The notes under the pieces were generated by a model, which had not been told where the DNA came from, searched no databases, and saw only the letters and a list, made by a program, of their open reading frames with translations. From NCBI GenBank assembly GCA_020428535.1, contig JAGQMS010000001.1:1-64000 (forward strand): a stretch of DNA of 64,000 nt, given 5' to 3'. Every line of letters begins with the position of its first letter. Positions within the stretch are counted from its first letter, which is position 1. Positions 26,523 to 36,306 of this stretch are shown here, one piece after another. Origin of the DNA: Candidatus Saccharimonadota bacterium (lineage in GTDB: Bacteria; Patescibacteriota; Saccharimonadia; Saccharimonadales; JAGQMS01). Position numbers and translations under genes: made by a program.

Positions 26523-28310
26523 ATGGCTAAATTTCACGGTGTTTCAAGGGTAAAGGCAAGGCGAATATTTCGCAGTCGTCGACGTCAGGTCGACGAACTT
26601 GCTGAAACTGCTACTCAGCACATTGACCGCCATGTTTTTCGGCGGCTCAATAACTTTGCGAGTGTGAGTAGGTTTATGATTGCCTGGCTTCTTTTGATTG
26701 GTCTGCTAATCTCTGGAGTTATCTATCAAACCCGTAGTCTTGCGCAATATTATTTGACAACAAAACCGATAGACGGTGGCATATTGAGCGAGGCAATGAT
26801 CGGCACCTACACGAACCCCAACCCATTATTCGCGAGCTCCACCATCGACTTGAGCATTTCAAAGCTATTATTTAATTCTATTCTTACTTATGACACCAAT
26901 GGCCAATTAGTAAACGATCTCGCTACTTCAATCATACGTTCTGAAAACGGTCTTTCGTATGATGTCACAATCCGAAGTGACTGCCTCTGGCAAGACGGTC
27001 AGCCTCTGACGGCTGATGACGTTGTATACACCTACCAGGCAATAAAAAATCCAGATACAAAATCACCATATAGCGTGACATGGCAGCCGGTAAAAATCAC
27101 CAGAATTAATGCATATCAGGTTAGGTTTGAATTACCGAGTCCTCTCAACTCTTTCCCGATATCTCTCACCGGAGGAATCTTACCTAAACATATTCTCGAA
27201 AACACACCACTTGTTCAATTGCGTAGCTCAGATTTCAACAATCACCCGATTGGGAGTGGGCCATTCAAATTTTCTAAAGTCATCCGAATTGATGATATTC
27301 AAAATGTGGTAAAGAAACAGCGCATCGAACTGGTGAAAAACGATACATATTTTAAAGGCGCCCCAAAACTCGACGCCTATGTTCTTTATGCTCTCTCAAG
27401 CGATGAGGAGCTAAAATCGTATCTGAATTCACGCCAAGTTGATTCGGCAATCTTCAACAGTAATCCAAAAATTGAAGACGGTCAAAAAGGCTTAACCACC
27501 ACGTCCATACCACTCCTGGCTGGTACTTATATTTTCTTTAATACTTCGCAAAGCCCGCTTGACTCAAAAGAAATTAGACAAGCGCTTCTTCTTGGTACCG
27601 ACACCAACGGTCTTCTTGCAAGTTTGGGCTACCCAACCCAAAGTGTGAAGTCACCACTCCTAAATACCGATATTGGCTTTGATCCTACGCTGATCCAGCA
27701 AAGCTATGACAAAGACAAAGCGAATCAGATTTTAGATAGTCTTGGCTGGGAAAAATCGACAGACGGTGGGCCACGCCACAACGGAGATAAAGTTCTAGAG
27801 GTTTCTATCACAACTTTGGATAACAGCGACTTTGCGCTTCTTGCGAGCTTGCTCCAACAATCCTGGGCACAAGATTTGGGTATCAAAGTCTCTGTAGTGA
27901 CGAAATCACCGTCAGACATTCAATCTTACCTACTCCAGCACAACTACAGTGTTTTGCTTTATGGGATAAGCATGGGCTCAGACCCTGATGTCTACGCCTA
28001 TTGGCATTCCTCACAGGCTGTAGAAGATAGGTATAACCTGTCGTTGTATAAATCAGAAATAGCGGATCAGTCCCTTGAAGCTGGTAGGAGCCGGCCAGAT
28101 ATTGCATTACGTGCAGTTAAATACAAGCCATTCTTGGAAAGTTGGCGCAATGATGTGCCCGCAATTGGTTTGTACCAACCACCAATCTTCTATGTTTCAA
28201 ATGTGAAAATACACAACTTCAACCCACATAAACTAAACACAACAGCCGAGCGGTTTTATAACGTAAACACTTGGCAGGTTCAAACCTCAAAGCAACCGAT
28301 AATCGAATAA
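26523..28310 (+). CDS. Family 5 peptide/solute-binding protein with N-terminal membrane anchor
   Basis: The 595-residue product has a basic N-terminus (about 1-50, many Arg), one membrane helix (about 52-73), then a full SBP_bac_5 domain (LFNSILTYDTNGQLVNDLA, DGQPLTADDVVYTYQAIKN, NHPIGSGPFKF, ending near the C-terminus). Such proteins normally bind oligopeptides for an ABC importer and are lipoproteins; here a membrane anchor without a lipobox replaces that. No permease or ATPase partner is adjacent. ATG 26523 lies just after the secG unit. Confidence 0.88.
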   Translation: MAKFHGVSRVKARRIFRSRRRQVDELAETATQHIDRHVFRRLNNFASVSRFMIAWLLLIGLLISGVIYQTRSLAQYYLTTKPIDGGILSEAMIGTYTNPNPLFASSTIDLSISKLLFNSILTYDTNGQLVNDLATSIIRSENGLSYDVTIRSDCLWQDGQPLTADDVVYTYQAIKNPDTKSPYSVTWQPVKITRINAYQVRFELPSPLNSFPISLTGGILPKHILENTPLVQLRSSDFNNHPIGSGPFKFSKVIRIDDIQNVVKKQRIELVKNDTYFKGAPKLDAYVLYALSSDEELKSYLNSRQVDSAIFNSNPKIEDGQKGLTTTSIPLLAGTYIFFNTSQSPLDSKEIRQALLLGTDTNGLLASLGYPTQSVKSPLLNTDIGFDPTLIQQSYDKDKANQILDSLGWEKSTDGGPRHNGDKVLEVSITTLDNSDFALLASLLQQSWAQDLGIKVSVVTKSPSDIQSYLLQHNYSVLLYGISMGSDPDVYAYWHSSQAVEDRYNLSLYKSEIADQSLEAGRSRPDIALRAVKYKPFLESWRNDVPAIGLYQPPIFYVSNVKIHNFNPHKLNTTAERFYNVNTWQVQTSKQPIIE

Positions 28311-28343
28311 TACTTGAAGATTCGCGGTATCTCGACTTATTTA

Positions 28344-28430
<87 letters not shown>

Positions 28431-28545
28431 AGGCACCATATTTTGTCAATACGACAGAAGTCATTTTACCTCAATGTTGTTCACCTTCACAGTGGTTTTA
28501 TGATATGCTTACGTTTAGTATTTCTAAAAAAGGAAAAAATTTTTC

Positions 28546-30165
28546 GTGGGCAAGATAGCGGAGTATCTACGGTCGCACTTAGATGGGGAAATAACAGATG
28601 CCAGTGATGTTCGAGAACACTTCTCGACCGATGCAGGTTTGATGAGGATTTTGCCATCAGCAGTTGTTTATCCTATTAATGATCAAGACGTTCGAAAGGT
28701 AGCGCGATTTGCTTGGCAATTGGCCGAAAAAGGTCGAAAAGTGTCTGTCACCTCAAGAGGTCTTGGTTCTGATTGGACAGGCGGTGCAGTTGGCGACTCT
28801 TTGATATTGGCGATGCCTTCGCACATGAATAAAATCCTCGAGCTAGATTCACGAAAGGGGTTCCTAACCGTTGAGGCGGGTGCAGTCATCGGCAAGATTA
28901 ATCAAACACTGATAACCCACGGTCTATTCATGCCCTGCGAGCCAATGTCGAGCGAATTCTCAACCGTTGGTGGGGCAGTTGCTACTAATGCGCGGGGCCT
29001 AAGAAGCGCAAAATACGGTACATTTGGCGACAACACAACAACTTTGAAGGTGGTTCTCAGCAATGGCGATACCATCCAAACCAAACGTCTCTCAAAACGC
29101 GAAATGAGCAAAAAGATGGGTCTGGCAACCTTTGAAGGCGAAATTTACCGAGGCCTAGACGCTATCCTAAACGAAAACCAGGAGCTACTAAATTCATTTA
29201 GCGGTATTGCCCAAAACATGCCCCTAAACATCTTTGATATTCGTCATAAAGACGGTTCTGTCGACTTAACTCCGCTATTTGTTGGCTCACAAGGCACAAT
29301 GGGCATTGTCACACAGGCGACGATTAATATTACTGGTTACAACCCATCGCTCACCCAAGTGGTTATCGGTTTCTACAAACCAGATGAGCTCGGTACGGTG
29401 ATCGAAGAGATCAAGGCTCTCAAACCAAGTATTTTCACAGTTGTTCCAAAATCTGCATTCCAGCTATTTGCCAGCTTAAACCCTCTCTATGTTGAGAAAA
29501 AGTTTGGTGAATCTCTGCCAGAATTTATTGTTTTGTTGGAGTTTGACGAATTCTCAGCAAGAATTCAAAAGCGCCACAAAAAGAAGCTAAAGAAACTTTG
29601 CTCAAAGCTTGATGTAAAGTTGATCTTTGGTGAAAACGAAAAGGTGAAGGAAGACCTCTCCAAACTGTATCGTATGCCGAATATTCTTGTGCAATCAGAA
29701 ATTGATCAAGCCAAAGCCGTCCCGGCAATTGAGTCTTGCTACATACCCAATGATCAATATCAAACAGTAATGAGCGAACTCGATCATGTTTTTACTCAGC
29801 TATCATGCAGATATGTTTCCTGGTATGAAGTCGTAACAGGTACTGCTAGGTTCTTGCCATACCTCGATCTTCGCCAACTAGGTCAGCGCCAAAAATTAAC
29901 TCGGCTAATAGAGCAGATCAAAAACACTGTCGTAAAACATGGCGGAAGTGTCGGTATTCAAGGTGGTGGTCGGCAAACAGCCAAGTATCACCGCGAAGCT
30001 CATGGCGATGTTTTGTTTGAAGTGATGGAAAAACTCAAGAAGCTATTTGACCCGTATAACATCTTGAACCCAGGTGTAAAGTTTGGTGTTGATGAAAAAG
30101 CACTCGCATCAAAGATGATTCAGGGCTACAGCCACGGCCATCGCCACAACCACTTACCAAAGTAA
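28546..30165 (+). CDS. FAD-linked oxidoreductase, GlcD/D-lactate dehydrogenase type
   Basis: The start is GTG 28546, with AAAGGA about 14 nt before it. The 539-residue product has an FAD-binding type 4 (PCMH) domain at about 35-210 (TSRGLGSDWTGGAVGDS, FSTVGGAVATNARGLRSAKYG) and a C-terminal cap ending in a typical YNILNPGVKFG. Relatives oxidise D-lactate or glycolate at the membrane and pass electrons onward; the substrate is not certain. No iron-sulfur partner subunit is adjacent. The C-terminal His-rich tail (GYSHGHRHNH) is unusual and could bind metal. Confidence 0.88.
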   Translation: MGKIAEYLRSHLDGEITDASDVREHFSTDAGLMRILPSAVVYPINDQDVRKVARFAWQLAEKGRKVSVTSRGLGSDWTGGAVGDSLILAMPSHMNKILELDSRKGFLTVEAGAVIGKINQTLITHGLFMPCEPMSSEFSTVGGAVATNARGLRSAKYGTFGDNTTTLKVVLSNGDTIQTKRLSKREMSKKMGLATFEGEIYRGLDAILNENQELLNSFSGIAQNMPLNIFDIRHKDGSVDLTPLFVGSQGTMGIVTQATINITGYNPSLTQVVIGFYKPDELGTVIEEIKALKPSIFTVVPKSAFQLFASLNPLYVEKKFGESLPEFIVLLEFDEFSARIQKRHKKKLKKLCSKLDVKLIFGENEKVKEDLSKLYRMPNILVQSEIDQAKAVPAIESCYIPNDQYQTVMSELDHVFTQLSCRYVSWYEVVTGTARFLPYLDLRQLGQRQKLTRLIEQIKNTVVKHGGSVGIQGGGRQTAKYHREAHGDVLFEVMEKLKKLFDPYNILNPGVKFGVDEKALASKMIQGYSHGHRHNHLPK

Positions 30166-30211
30166 AAAGCTCTAGCTTGCAAAATATCATCGATCGGTAT
30201 TAAATCGATTT

Positions 30212-30871
30212 ATGAAAGCCACACGTCGAAACCGCAGGCGAACAATTGGGACCGCTTTAGGTTTTGAAGTTCGACAAGCCGAAGTGCTTCGTGTTAGGGC
30301 AGATATACGAAGAAGTAAACCGGTTACTACCGGCGGTGCCGTATTGCTCGATATGCTAAGTAACTGTAATGTTCCTGGTTTTTACCCTCATGCAACAAAC
30401 ATTTTCGGTCGCCATGTTCCAGCCAATATCGAAGGCTACGAACAGGTGCAAAAAGTGTTGAAGCAAATTCTATCTGAGAATGACCGTACTAGTTCTGCAG
30501 AGTTACAAAAACTTGCGGATGCTTATCTCTATATGGGGTATATGTTTGGCAATGGGATTCGAAGAGCCAAAAGCCAACAAGTGCATGTCAGAGACATGAT
30601 CTATTATGTGCATAGCAAGCGAGGACGAGGAATTAATTTATATGAAAAGCCTGAGGAGTCTCCAGCTTCAAGGTATGATCCAATCGTTGCACTCTTAAAC
30701 CGAAGAAGTCTTTTCCCTGCAACGGCCGAACAATCTGTAGCTATCATGGTAGGTGAAGGTGCCGGATATGAAGCAACGGCGTCAGTAAGAAATTTTGGAG
30801 AACGTGTAAGCGAGTTTGGCTCAGATATGCTTCGGCTGTGTAAAGCGGTTCCATCTGATAGAAATAAGTAA
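30212..30871 (+). CDS. Hypothetical protein, 219 residues
   Basis: It starts at ATG 30212, 46 nt after the FAD gene, with a very basic N-terminus (MKATRRNRRRTIG). The rest is soluble and mostly helical (QVQKVLKQILSEND, LQKLADAYLYMGYMFGNG). No family is recognised. A bidirectional terminator follows at 30911. It may share a transcript with the FAD gene. Confidence 0.6.
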   Translation: MKATRRNRRRTIGTALGFEVRQAEVLRVRADIRRSKPVTTGGAVLLDMLSNCNVPGFYPHATNIFGRHVPANIEGYEQVQKVLKQILSENDRTSSAELQKLADAYLYMGYMFGNGIRRAKSQQVHVRDMIYYVHSKRGRGINLYEKPEESPASRYDPIVALLNRRSLFPATAEQSVAIMVGEGAGYEATASVRNFGERVSEFGSDMLRLCKAVPSDRNK

Positions 30872-30910
30872 TTTACAGTACTACTCTGTAATCAGATACA
30901 AAAACAACAA

Positions 30911-30940
30911 TCCGACCACTAAAGGGTCGGATAATTGTTT
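30911..30940. terminator. Bidirectional intrinsic terminator
   Basis: TCCGACC (30911-30917) pairs with GGTCGGA (30925-30931). On the plus strand TAATTGTTTT follows. On the minus strand TTGTTGTTTTTG follows, which would end the tRNA-Leu(GAG) transcript. Confidence 0.8.
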
Positions 30941-31025
30941 TGGTGCGCGGGAGAGGACTTGAACCTCCACACCTTGCGGCACATGCACCTCAAGCATGCC
31001 TGGCTACCAATTACAGCACCCGCGC
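30941..31025 (-). tRNA. tRNA-Leu (GAG)
   Basis: The minus strand starts GCGCGGG, pairing with CCCGCGC before an A discriminator and encoded CCA. The anticodon arm CATGC-TTGAGGT-GCATG gives GAG. The T-arm is GGTTCAAGTCC and there is a class II variable arm. It lies between a terminator and the tRNA-Val promoter region. Confidence 0.95.
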
Positions 31026-31110
31026 AGGAATTATGCCTAGTTATCATAGCTTTAAGGGGCTTTATTTTCAAGGGGTAGTATGGTATATTCTATCTGTTAG
31101 GAATAGTTGT

Positions 31111-31187
31111 GGGCGCTTAGCTCAGTTGGCTAGAGCACCTCGTTTACACCGAGGGGGTCGGGGGTTCGAATCCCTCAGCGCCCACCA
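31111..31187 (+). tRNA. tRNA-Val (TAC)
   Basis: The gene starts GGGCGCT, pairing with AGCGCCC, discriminator A and encoded CCA. The anticodon arm CCTCG-TTTACAC-CGAGG gives TAC. D-arm TAGCTCAGTTGG and T-arm GGGTTCGAATCCC are standard. A hairpin resembling an inverted copy of its T-arm lies directly downstream. Confidence 0.97.
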
Positions 31188-31198
31188 TCAATGTCATG

Positions 31199-31233
31199 TT
31201 CGAACCCCCGACTACTGCAAGGTATCGGGGGTT
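31199..31233 (+). terminator. Hairpin after tRNA-Val, T-arm-like
   Basis: AACCCCCGA (31203-31211) pairs with TCGGGGGTT (31225-31233); the T-tail is weak. The left arm with its flank (31199-31213) is the reverse complement of the tRNA-Val T-arm region (31157-31171) at nearly every position. It probably ends the tRNA transcript and could also misfold with it. Confidence 0.6.
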
Positions 31234-31317
31234 TAAATATAAATAAAATAATCTCTACTGCTCGACCCTAACATTATCAATCGCTACGTTGTTCCTGGCT
31301 TGATATAATATAAAAAT

Positions 31318-32307
31318 ATGGCGACGAAAACTTCTGCAAGACGCACAAAGGCTGAAAGAGAAAAGGCAAAAAAATTCGACAGGTTCAAAACCGCGGTACC
31401 TTTGGTATTAACTCTGTTGCTACTTGGGCTTGTCTATTTCTTCGTACTCAAACCAGATAGCCCGGCAACGATATTCAAGAATGCTGTATACAACTCTCTA
31501 GAAAACGCAGGGCAAAAGAGCTGGCGCTACGATGGTTCTTTTGGAGACCAAGATAGTGATATTGCTGCTGAATATAATGGCCAACATGCTCAAAATGGCG
31601 ACCAAGACTTTAACCTGACTATCACCTCAAAGCAAAAAACCTTTTCATATAGTTTCAAGAGAATTGGCTCAGATAATTATTACCGGGTCGGTGGGATTGA
31701 TGCTATTCCGGGTATTGTCGAAAATATCCCGGGCCTCACTAGCCCAGATCAAGCAACCATGTCGCTTTTGAATTCGGCTGAAGGCAAATGGCTGAAGTTA
31801 AGTCAGTCTCAAGAGTCAGCCACTAAAGCAATTGTGCCGTGCACAGATATAGGACTAGATTTTCCAAATAGTGCACAACTAAAAAGTCTAACTAACGACA
31901 TGCCAATCTATATTTCGGCTGGGCCTTTTGTACCAAATGACGGAAGCCAAACGAGGATCTATGAAGTCGCGATCAAAAAAGACCACAAATCATCTGAATA
32001 TGAAACAAATCTAATTAGCCTAGTTAACTGCATTGGTAATTTACGCGGCGATGACTACAGACTACGAAATATAAATCAAAAGGACATTTTAGCCATGCGG
32101 GCGTCGATTACTGTCGATATCCCCACCACTACTGTGCGCAAAGTTGTTTTCAAGCAATATTCTCAGTATTTTCAGTTCAATATCCATGACTACAATAAAG
32201 ACGTGAATATCTCCGCCCCTGATGGATCAACTCGCTTCAGCGATTTTATTAACAGTCTAGACAACGAGAGCAAGTTAGATTTGGTGAAAAAGCTAGGTAC
32301 TTTCTAG
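31318..32307 (+). CDS. Single-span membrane protein, unknown
   Basis: TATAAT (31304-31309) is 8 nt before ATG 31318. The 329-residue product has a basic cytoplasmic start (SARRTKAEREKAKKFDRFK), one membrane helix (about 25-45) and a roughly 280-residue outer domain with a likely disulfide pair (Cys in IVPCTDIG and LVNCIGN). No family is recognised. It resembles the many bitopic exported proteins of Patescibacteria. The alpha/beta hydrolase follows closely but has its own -10 box. Confidence 0.7.
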   Translation: MATKTSARRTKAEREKAKKFDRFKTAVPLVLTLLLLGLVYFFVLKPDSPATIFKNAVYNSLENAGQKSWRYDGSFGDQDSDIAAEYNGQHAQNGDQDFNLTITSKQKTFSYSFKRIGSDNYYRVGGIDAIPGIVENIPGLTSPDQATMSLLNSAEGKWLKLSQSQESATKAIVPCTDIGLDFPNSAQLKSLTNDMPIYISAGPFVPNDGSQTRIYEVAIKKDHKSSEYETNLISLVNCIGNLRGDDYRLRNINQKDILAMRASITVDIPTTTVRKVVFKQYSQYFQFNIHDYNKDVNISAPDGSTRFSDFINSLDNESKLDLVKKLGTF

Positions 32308-32334
32308 CTAATATTGGTCTATAATAGAGTTATT

Positions 32335-33084
32335 ATGCAGTGCATAGTTGATGGGTTGGTCGTTGGCTACGATGTGCTCGGCAAGGGTAAAACTATTGTC
32401 ATGCTTCATGGCTGGGGGGCTAGCCGTCAATCACTTTCTGCGCTGGCAAAGGAATTGAGCAAAAAATACCAAGTTGTTTTAGTTGATGTCCCTGGTTTCG
32501 GCGAGTCGGCAAAACCAACAAAAAGTTGGGGTCTATCAGAATACGCAGAGTGGGTGCAGAGTTTTTTGCAAAAGATAAAAATCAAAAACGTATACGCACT
32601 GCTTGGGCACTCCAATGGCGGGGCTATTGCTATAAAGCTCACAAGCCTTGGCTTTCAATCTGAAAAATTAATTCTACTGGGCGCGGCAGGTATCAGAAAG
32701 CGCAATCGTGGCCGAAAACTACTTTTCAAAGCAGTTGCAAAAACAGGGAAGGCGGCAACAATTGTTTTGCCAAAAAAGGTCAAAAAGGCAATCCGCAATA
32801 AATGGTACAAAACCATTGGTAGTGAACTCTATCACGCCCCCGGCATGGAAGCTACTTTCAAAAAGATTGCCGCCGAAGATATGCAACTTGAGGCTGCTAT
32901 GATCTGCACGCCCACACTTTTAATTTATGGTGCTGAGGATGAGGCAACTCCGCCTCTGTTCGGTAGAATCTACCATGAAGCAATAGAGGGCAGTGAGCTA
33001 GATATCGTCGAGGGAGCTGGGCACTACTCGTTTGTGGACAGACCAGAAGTCGTATTTGCCCGAGTCAGGGCATTTCTCGGATGA
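32335..33084 (+). CDS. Alpha/beta hydrolase
   Basis: I choose ATG 32335, 9 nt after TATAAT (32320-32325), over an upstream TTG at 32314. The 249-residue product has the oxyanion HGWGASR, nucleophile Ser93 in GHSNGGA, an acid in GAEDEATPP and catalytic His in GAGHYSFVDRPE. The substrate is unknown; the closest general type is small esterase/hydrolases of the MhpC kind. It overlaps the following Mur-ligase-like gene by 4 nt, so the two are coupled. Confidence 0.88.
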   Translation: MQCIVDGLVVGYDVLGKGKTIVMLHGWGASRQSLSALAKELSKKYQVVLVDVPGFGESAKPTKSWGLSEYAEWVQSFLQKIKIKNVYALLGHSNGGAIAIKLTSLGFQSEKLILLGAAGIRKRNRGRKLLFKAVAKTGKAATIVLPKKVKKAIRNKWYKTIGSELYHAPGMEATFKKIAAEDMQLEAAMICTPTLLIYGAEDEATPPLFGRIYHEAIEGSELDIVEGAGHYSFVDRPEVVFARVRAFLG

Positions 33085-34529
33085 ATAAACTTCTCAAGAA
33101 ACTCTTTAGCGCTTACCTGACTAATTATCCACTGACCATAGCGTATATGTGGCAGGCAAGTGAGTACCGATATTATGGTTTCCTGAAATGGTGGGCGCGG
33201 GTAGAAGATTTTAGAACTGTCTCTGTTCGAGGAAAGTTGGTTCACACAAAGATCGGCAATCTAGTTTATCTTCTAAGTGTGCTGACATCATTCGCCTACT
33301 GGGTACTTAACATGTTAATTATCTGGTATCTTAGGCACCATTTGGTAGTCATATCGGTATACGCAATTTTTGTAGTACTCGCCTACTCATTATATGTTGC
33401 GATATTTACAGCGATACCAATATATTTTATGTATGGGCTGTGGTTCTTGCCAAAAGAGGATCGAGCAATCGCAAAGTCTAAGGCCATCTTTGCTGGCCAT
33501 CGTGGCACGATCATCGCCGTTGCTGGGAGCTACGGCAAGACAACGATGAAAGAATTATTGCTCGCAGTTCTTTCTACGGAAAATGAAGTCGTTGCGACTG
33601 AAGGTAATCGAAACACGGTTCTCTCAATCAGCAAGTTCGCTTCAAAGCTGACCGGCAAAGAAGACTATGTGATTGTCGAGTTTGGCGAAGCCCGGAAGGA
33701 CGACATCGCACGACTGACAAATATGGTCCAGCCCGACTTTGCCGTGATAACTGGCCTGGCGCCAAATCATCTTGATGGCTATGAGACAATCGACGAAATT
33801 GCCAATGATCTAATGGTTTTAGTAGCGCACACGGGTAAAGAAAATACATTCATAAATATCGATTCACCTGATCTTTCTGCACGTCTCTCAGAGTTTGGTA
33901 AGGGTTATAGCCAAAAAGGTTGCTTAGAATGGAGCGTAGAAGGTGTTAAGGTAGCCATTGATCGTACAGAATTTAAGCTAAAAGGTTATGACGAAGAACT
34001 GAAAGTATCTACGAAGCTTATTGGACGACACAATATTGGAGTAGTCAGTTTTGTGGTTGCTTTCGCCAGAGAAGCAGATTGCGGGGCGAAGAGTATTGAA
34101 AAAGCACTGGCTTCACAAGAGCCACATGAGCATCGCATGCATCCAAAGAAGCTCCACGGAGCGTGGTTGATTGATGATACCTATAATGGCAATATTGAGG
34201 GCATGAAGGCGGGCCTGGCGCTTCTAAAGGAGCTAAAAACAAAAGGCCAAAAACGTTATGCCACACCCGGTCTAGTTGACCAAGGTGCTGAAACAGTCAG
34301 GGTCCATGTGGAGCTTGGCAAAGCAATTGCTCAGGCAAAACCCGATTATGTATATCTGATGAATAATTCGGTGACTGAAATTATCAAGAATACTCTTCAG
34401 TCTGAAAAGTTTAAAGGCAAAGTCCAGATCGTTGATGAGCCACTGAGCTTCTATCAAAATATCGAATCAGTTCTTGCAAAAGGCGATATTATTCTGTGCC
34501 AAAACGATTGGCCAGACTACTACGCCTAG
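33081..34529 (+). CDS. Membrane-anchored MurF-like ligase
   Basis: The 482-residue product replaces the usual MurF N-terminal substrate domain with a region holding about three membrane helices (residues about 50-130, for example SVLTSFAYWVLNMLIIWYL). The Mur ligase ATPase core follows: P-loop AGSYGKTTMKE near 147-157, EFGEARKDDI, TGLAPNHLDGY, and a C-terminal domain with LIDDTYNGNIEGMKA. Mur ligases join amino acids or dipeptides to UDP-muramyl precursors. A second MurF-like gene lies at 36307, after ddl. Which of the two is the true MurF is unclear. Confidence 0.85.
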   Translation: MNKLLKKLFSAYLTNYPLTIAYMWQASEYRYYGFLKWWARVEDFRTVSVRGKLVHTKIGNLVYLLSVLTSFAYWVLNMLIIWYLRHHLVVISVYAIFVVLAYSLYVAIFTAIPIYFMYGLWFLPKEDRAIAKSKAIFAGHRGTIIAVAGSYGKTTMKELLLAVLSTENEVVATEGNRNTVLSISKFASKLTGKEDYVIVEFGEARKDDIARLTNMVQPDFAVITGLAPNHLDGYETIDEIANDLMVLVAHTGKENTFINIDSPDLSARLSEFGKGYSQKGCLEWSVEGVKVAIDRTEFKLKGYDEELKVSTKLIGRHNIGVVSFVVAFAREADCGAKSIEKALASQEPHEHRMHPKKLHGAWLIDDTYNGNIEGMKAGLALLKELKTKGQKRYATPGLVDQGAETVRVHVELGKAIAQAKPDYVYLMNNSVTEIIKNTLQSEKFKGKVQIVDEPLSFYQNIESVLAKGDIILCQNDWPDYYA

Positions 34530-35044
34530 GCGGCACTTTCATCAATTCCGTACACACTGGGAGGAAGTACTGATGAGTCTGAGCTATGGGTGTGAACTGA
34601 AGGCAGTGTGGGTCCCTTGGGTGATGGCTGGCGTAGTGGCGATGGTGGTGTAGGGTCTGGGTCTACAACATCATCGTCTGTCGCCCAGTCGTATAATTTA
34701 GGCCTGTCTTTTGACCTATCGCGTTCAATTGTTCTGACTTTTTCTCGCTCTTCGAGCCAAAACCGTGGGATCAATTCCTCAAAAAACGGCTCGAATCCAT
34801 CGAATACAACGGCATAACGGTAGGCGTCCTCTTCTTCTTGAAGATAATTTAATACGAAGGATGCTACTTCTTTCGCGACTTCTTCGTAGGAGTCGCGACC
34901 ACGCATTCTATCTCTAATTTCCCTACCATAGGGGATATACGATCTGCAGTATAACATTCTGCCAAGCTCAACGTATCTAGCTTCTGGATCTAGATCGACA
35001 GAATTGCCATATTCTCTCGCCATTTGGCTTCGGGGCTTCTTCAT
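34526..35044 (-). CDS. Hypothetical protein with proline-rich tail
   Basis: I place the start at ATG 35044, with TATACT about 10 nt before it on the minus strand, giving 172 residues. The first 110 or so residues are charged and helical (YEEVAKEVASFVLNYLQEEE); the rest is Pro/Ser-rich and disordered (DPDPTPPSPLRQPSPKGP). No family is recognised. It converges with the Mur-ligase gene, overlapping by 4 nt. Confidence 0.6.
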   Translation of the reverse strand: MKKPRSQMAREYGNSVDLDPEARYVELGRMLYCRSYIPYGREIRDRMRGRDSYEEVAKEVASFVLNYLQEEEDAYRYAVVFDGFEPFFEELIPRFWLEEREKVRTIERDRSKDRPKLYDWATDDDVVDPDPTPPSPLRQPSPKGPTLPSVHTHSSDSSVLPPSVYGIDESAA

Positions 35045-35125
35045 AATCTGACAGTATATTAACATAAAACGTACAAAATGTCTATGGTTAAATTGATATA
35101 AGTAATTGTATGTTAGAATTGTAAT

Positions 35126-36292
35126 ATGAAAACAATTGCGGTTATTTTTGGTGGCGTTTCAACAGAACATGATGTTTCGATCATCACGGCGCTAACAAGT
35201 GTCATAACACCTTTAAAATTAGCTGGTGGTTTTGAAGTTGAGCCAGTATATATCTCTAAAGACGGCCGATGGTTCTGGGATCAAAGATTGGCCGATGTGA
35301 AGCTCTATCAATCTGGAGAAATCGAAGAATTTATGCGTAGAGCTCCCAAAGTTCACCTTTCGTTCGACGGCGGTTTGACGCTGGTCAAATCTAGCCAATT
35401 TGCTGGTCGAAAGGCATACAAAAAAATTGATGTTGTCTTCCCGGCGCTCCACGGTACGCACGGTGAAGATGGGGAGTTGATGGGTCTGCTAGAGATGGCA
35501 AACGTGCCGTATGTTGGTTGTTCTATGCCTGCAAGCGCCGTAGCGATGGATAAAGTTCTGGCTAAACAAATAGCCAGTTCGAATTTAATTCCAACACCCA
35601 AATATACTTACTTGTTTCGTGACACATATATCCAAAAAACTTCAGATTGCCTGAAGAATATTGAAAACGAACTAAACTACCCAATGTTTGTAAAGCCAGC
35701 ACATTTGGGCTCAAGTATTGGCGTGACAAGGGCAACAACAAGAGATGAGCTCCAAAACGCCATCGAAGTTGCCACCTATTATGACGATAAGGTCATCATC
35801 GAAGAAGAGGTACAAAACTTAATCGAAGTGACCCTGCCGATCGTGGGTAATGAAGAGATAAAAGTTGCATGCCTAGAAAGGCCGTTGAAATCGACTGCTG
35901 AGTTCTTTGATTTTGACACTAAATACATGCGTGGCGGGAAAAAGGGCGGTAAGACTGGGTCGGGGCGTGATTCGCAAGGTTACAGCGAATTGCCGGCTAA
36001 ACTACCAAAGAAGCTATACGATAAGGCCGAAAACCTTGGAAAGCAAGTATACAGAGTTCTCGAATGTAGCGGTATCGCCCGTGTTGATATGTTGATAGAC
36101 GAGAAAACTAACGAAGTTTATTTCAATGAAGTAAACCCATTGCCGGGCAGTCTCTATGCGCACAATTGGCGTGAAGCGGGTGTTAGTAATACTCAACTAG
36201 TTGAAGATTTAGTCTACTTGGCTGAGCAACGCTTCAAAAAGAAGTCGCGAAGTGTAACGACTTTTGATACCAACTTTCTGAAGCAATTCTGA
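35126..36292 (+). CDS. ddl: D-alanine--D-alanine ligase
   Basis: Ddl joins two D-Ala for the peptidoglycan stem. TAGAAT (35114-35119) is 6 nt before ATG 35126. The 388-residue product has VIFGGVSTEHDVSIIT, the ATP-grasp core (LHGTHGEDGELMGLLEM, PMFVKPAHLGSSIGVTRA, VIIEEEV) and the Mg-binding end YFNEVNPLPGSL. It lies between two MurF-like ligase genes, which would use its D-Ala-D-Ala product. Confidence 0.96.
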   Translation: MKTIAVIFGGVSTEHDVSIITALTSVITPLKLAGGFEVEPVYISKDGRWFWDQRLADVKLYQSGEIEEFMRRAPKVHLSFDGGLTLVKSSQFAGRKAYKKIDVVFPALHGTHGEDGELMGLLEMANVPYVGCSMPASAVAMDKVLAKQIASSNLIPTPKYTYLFRDTYIQKTSDCLKNIENELNYPMFVKPAHLGSSIGVTRATTRDELQNAIEVATYYDDKVIIEEEVQNLIEVTLPIVGNEEIKVACLERPLKSTAEFFDFDTKYMRGGKKGGKTGSGRDSQGYSELPAKLPKKLYDKAENLGKQVYRVLECSGIARVDMLIDEKTNEVYFNEVNPLPGSLYAHNWREAGVSNTQLVEDLVYLAEQRFKKKSRSVTTFDTNFLKQF

Positions 36293-36306
36293 GATAATGT
36301 TTGCAG

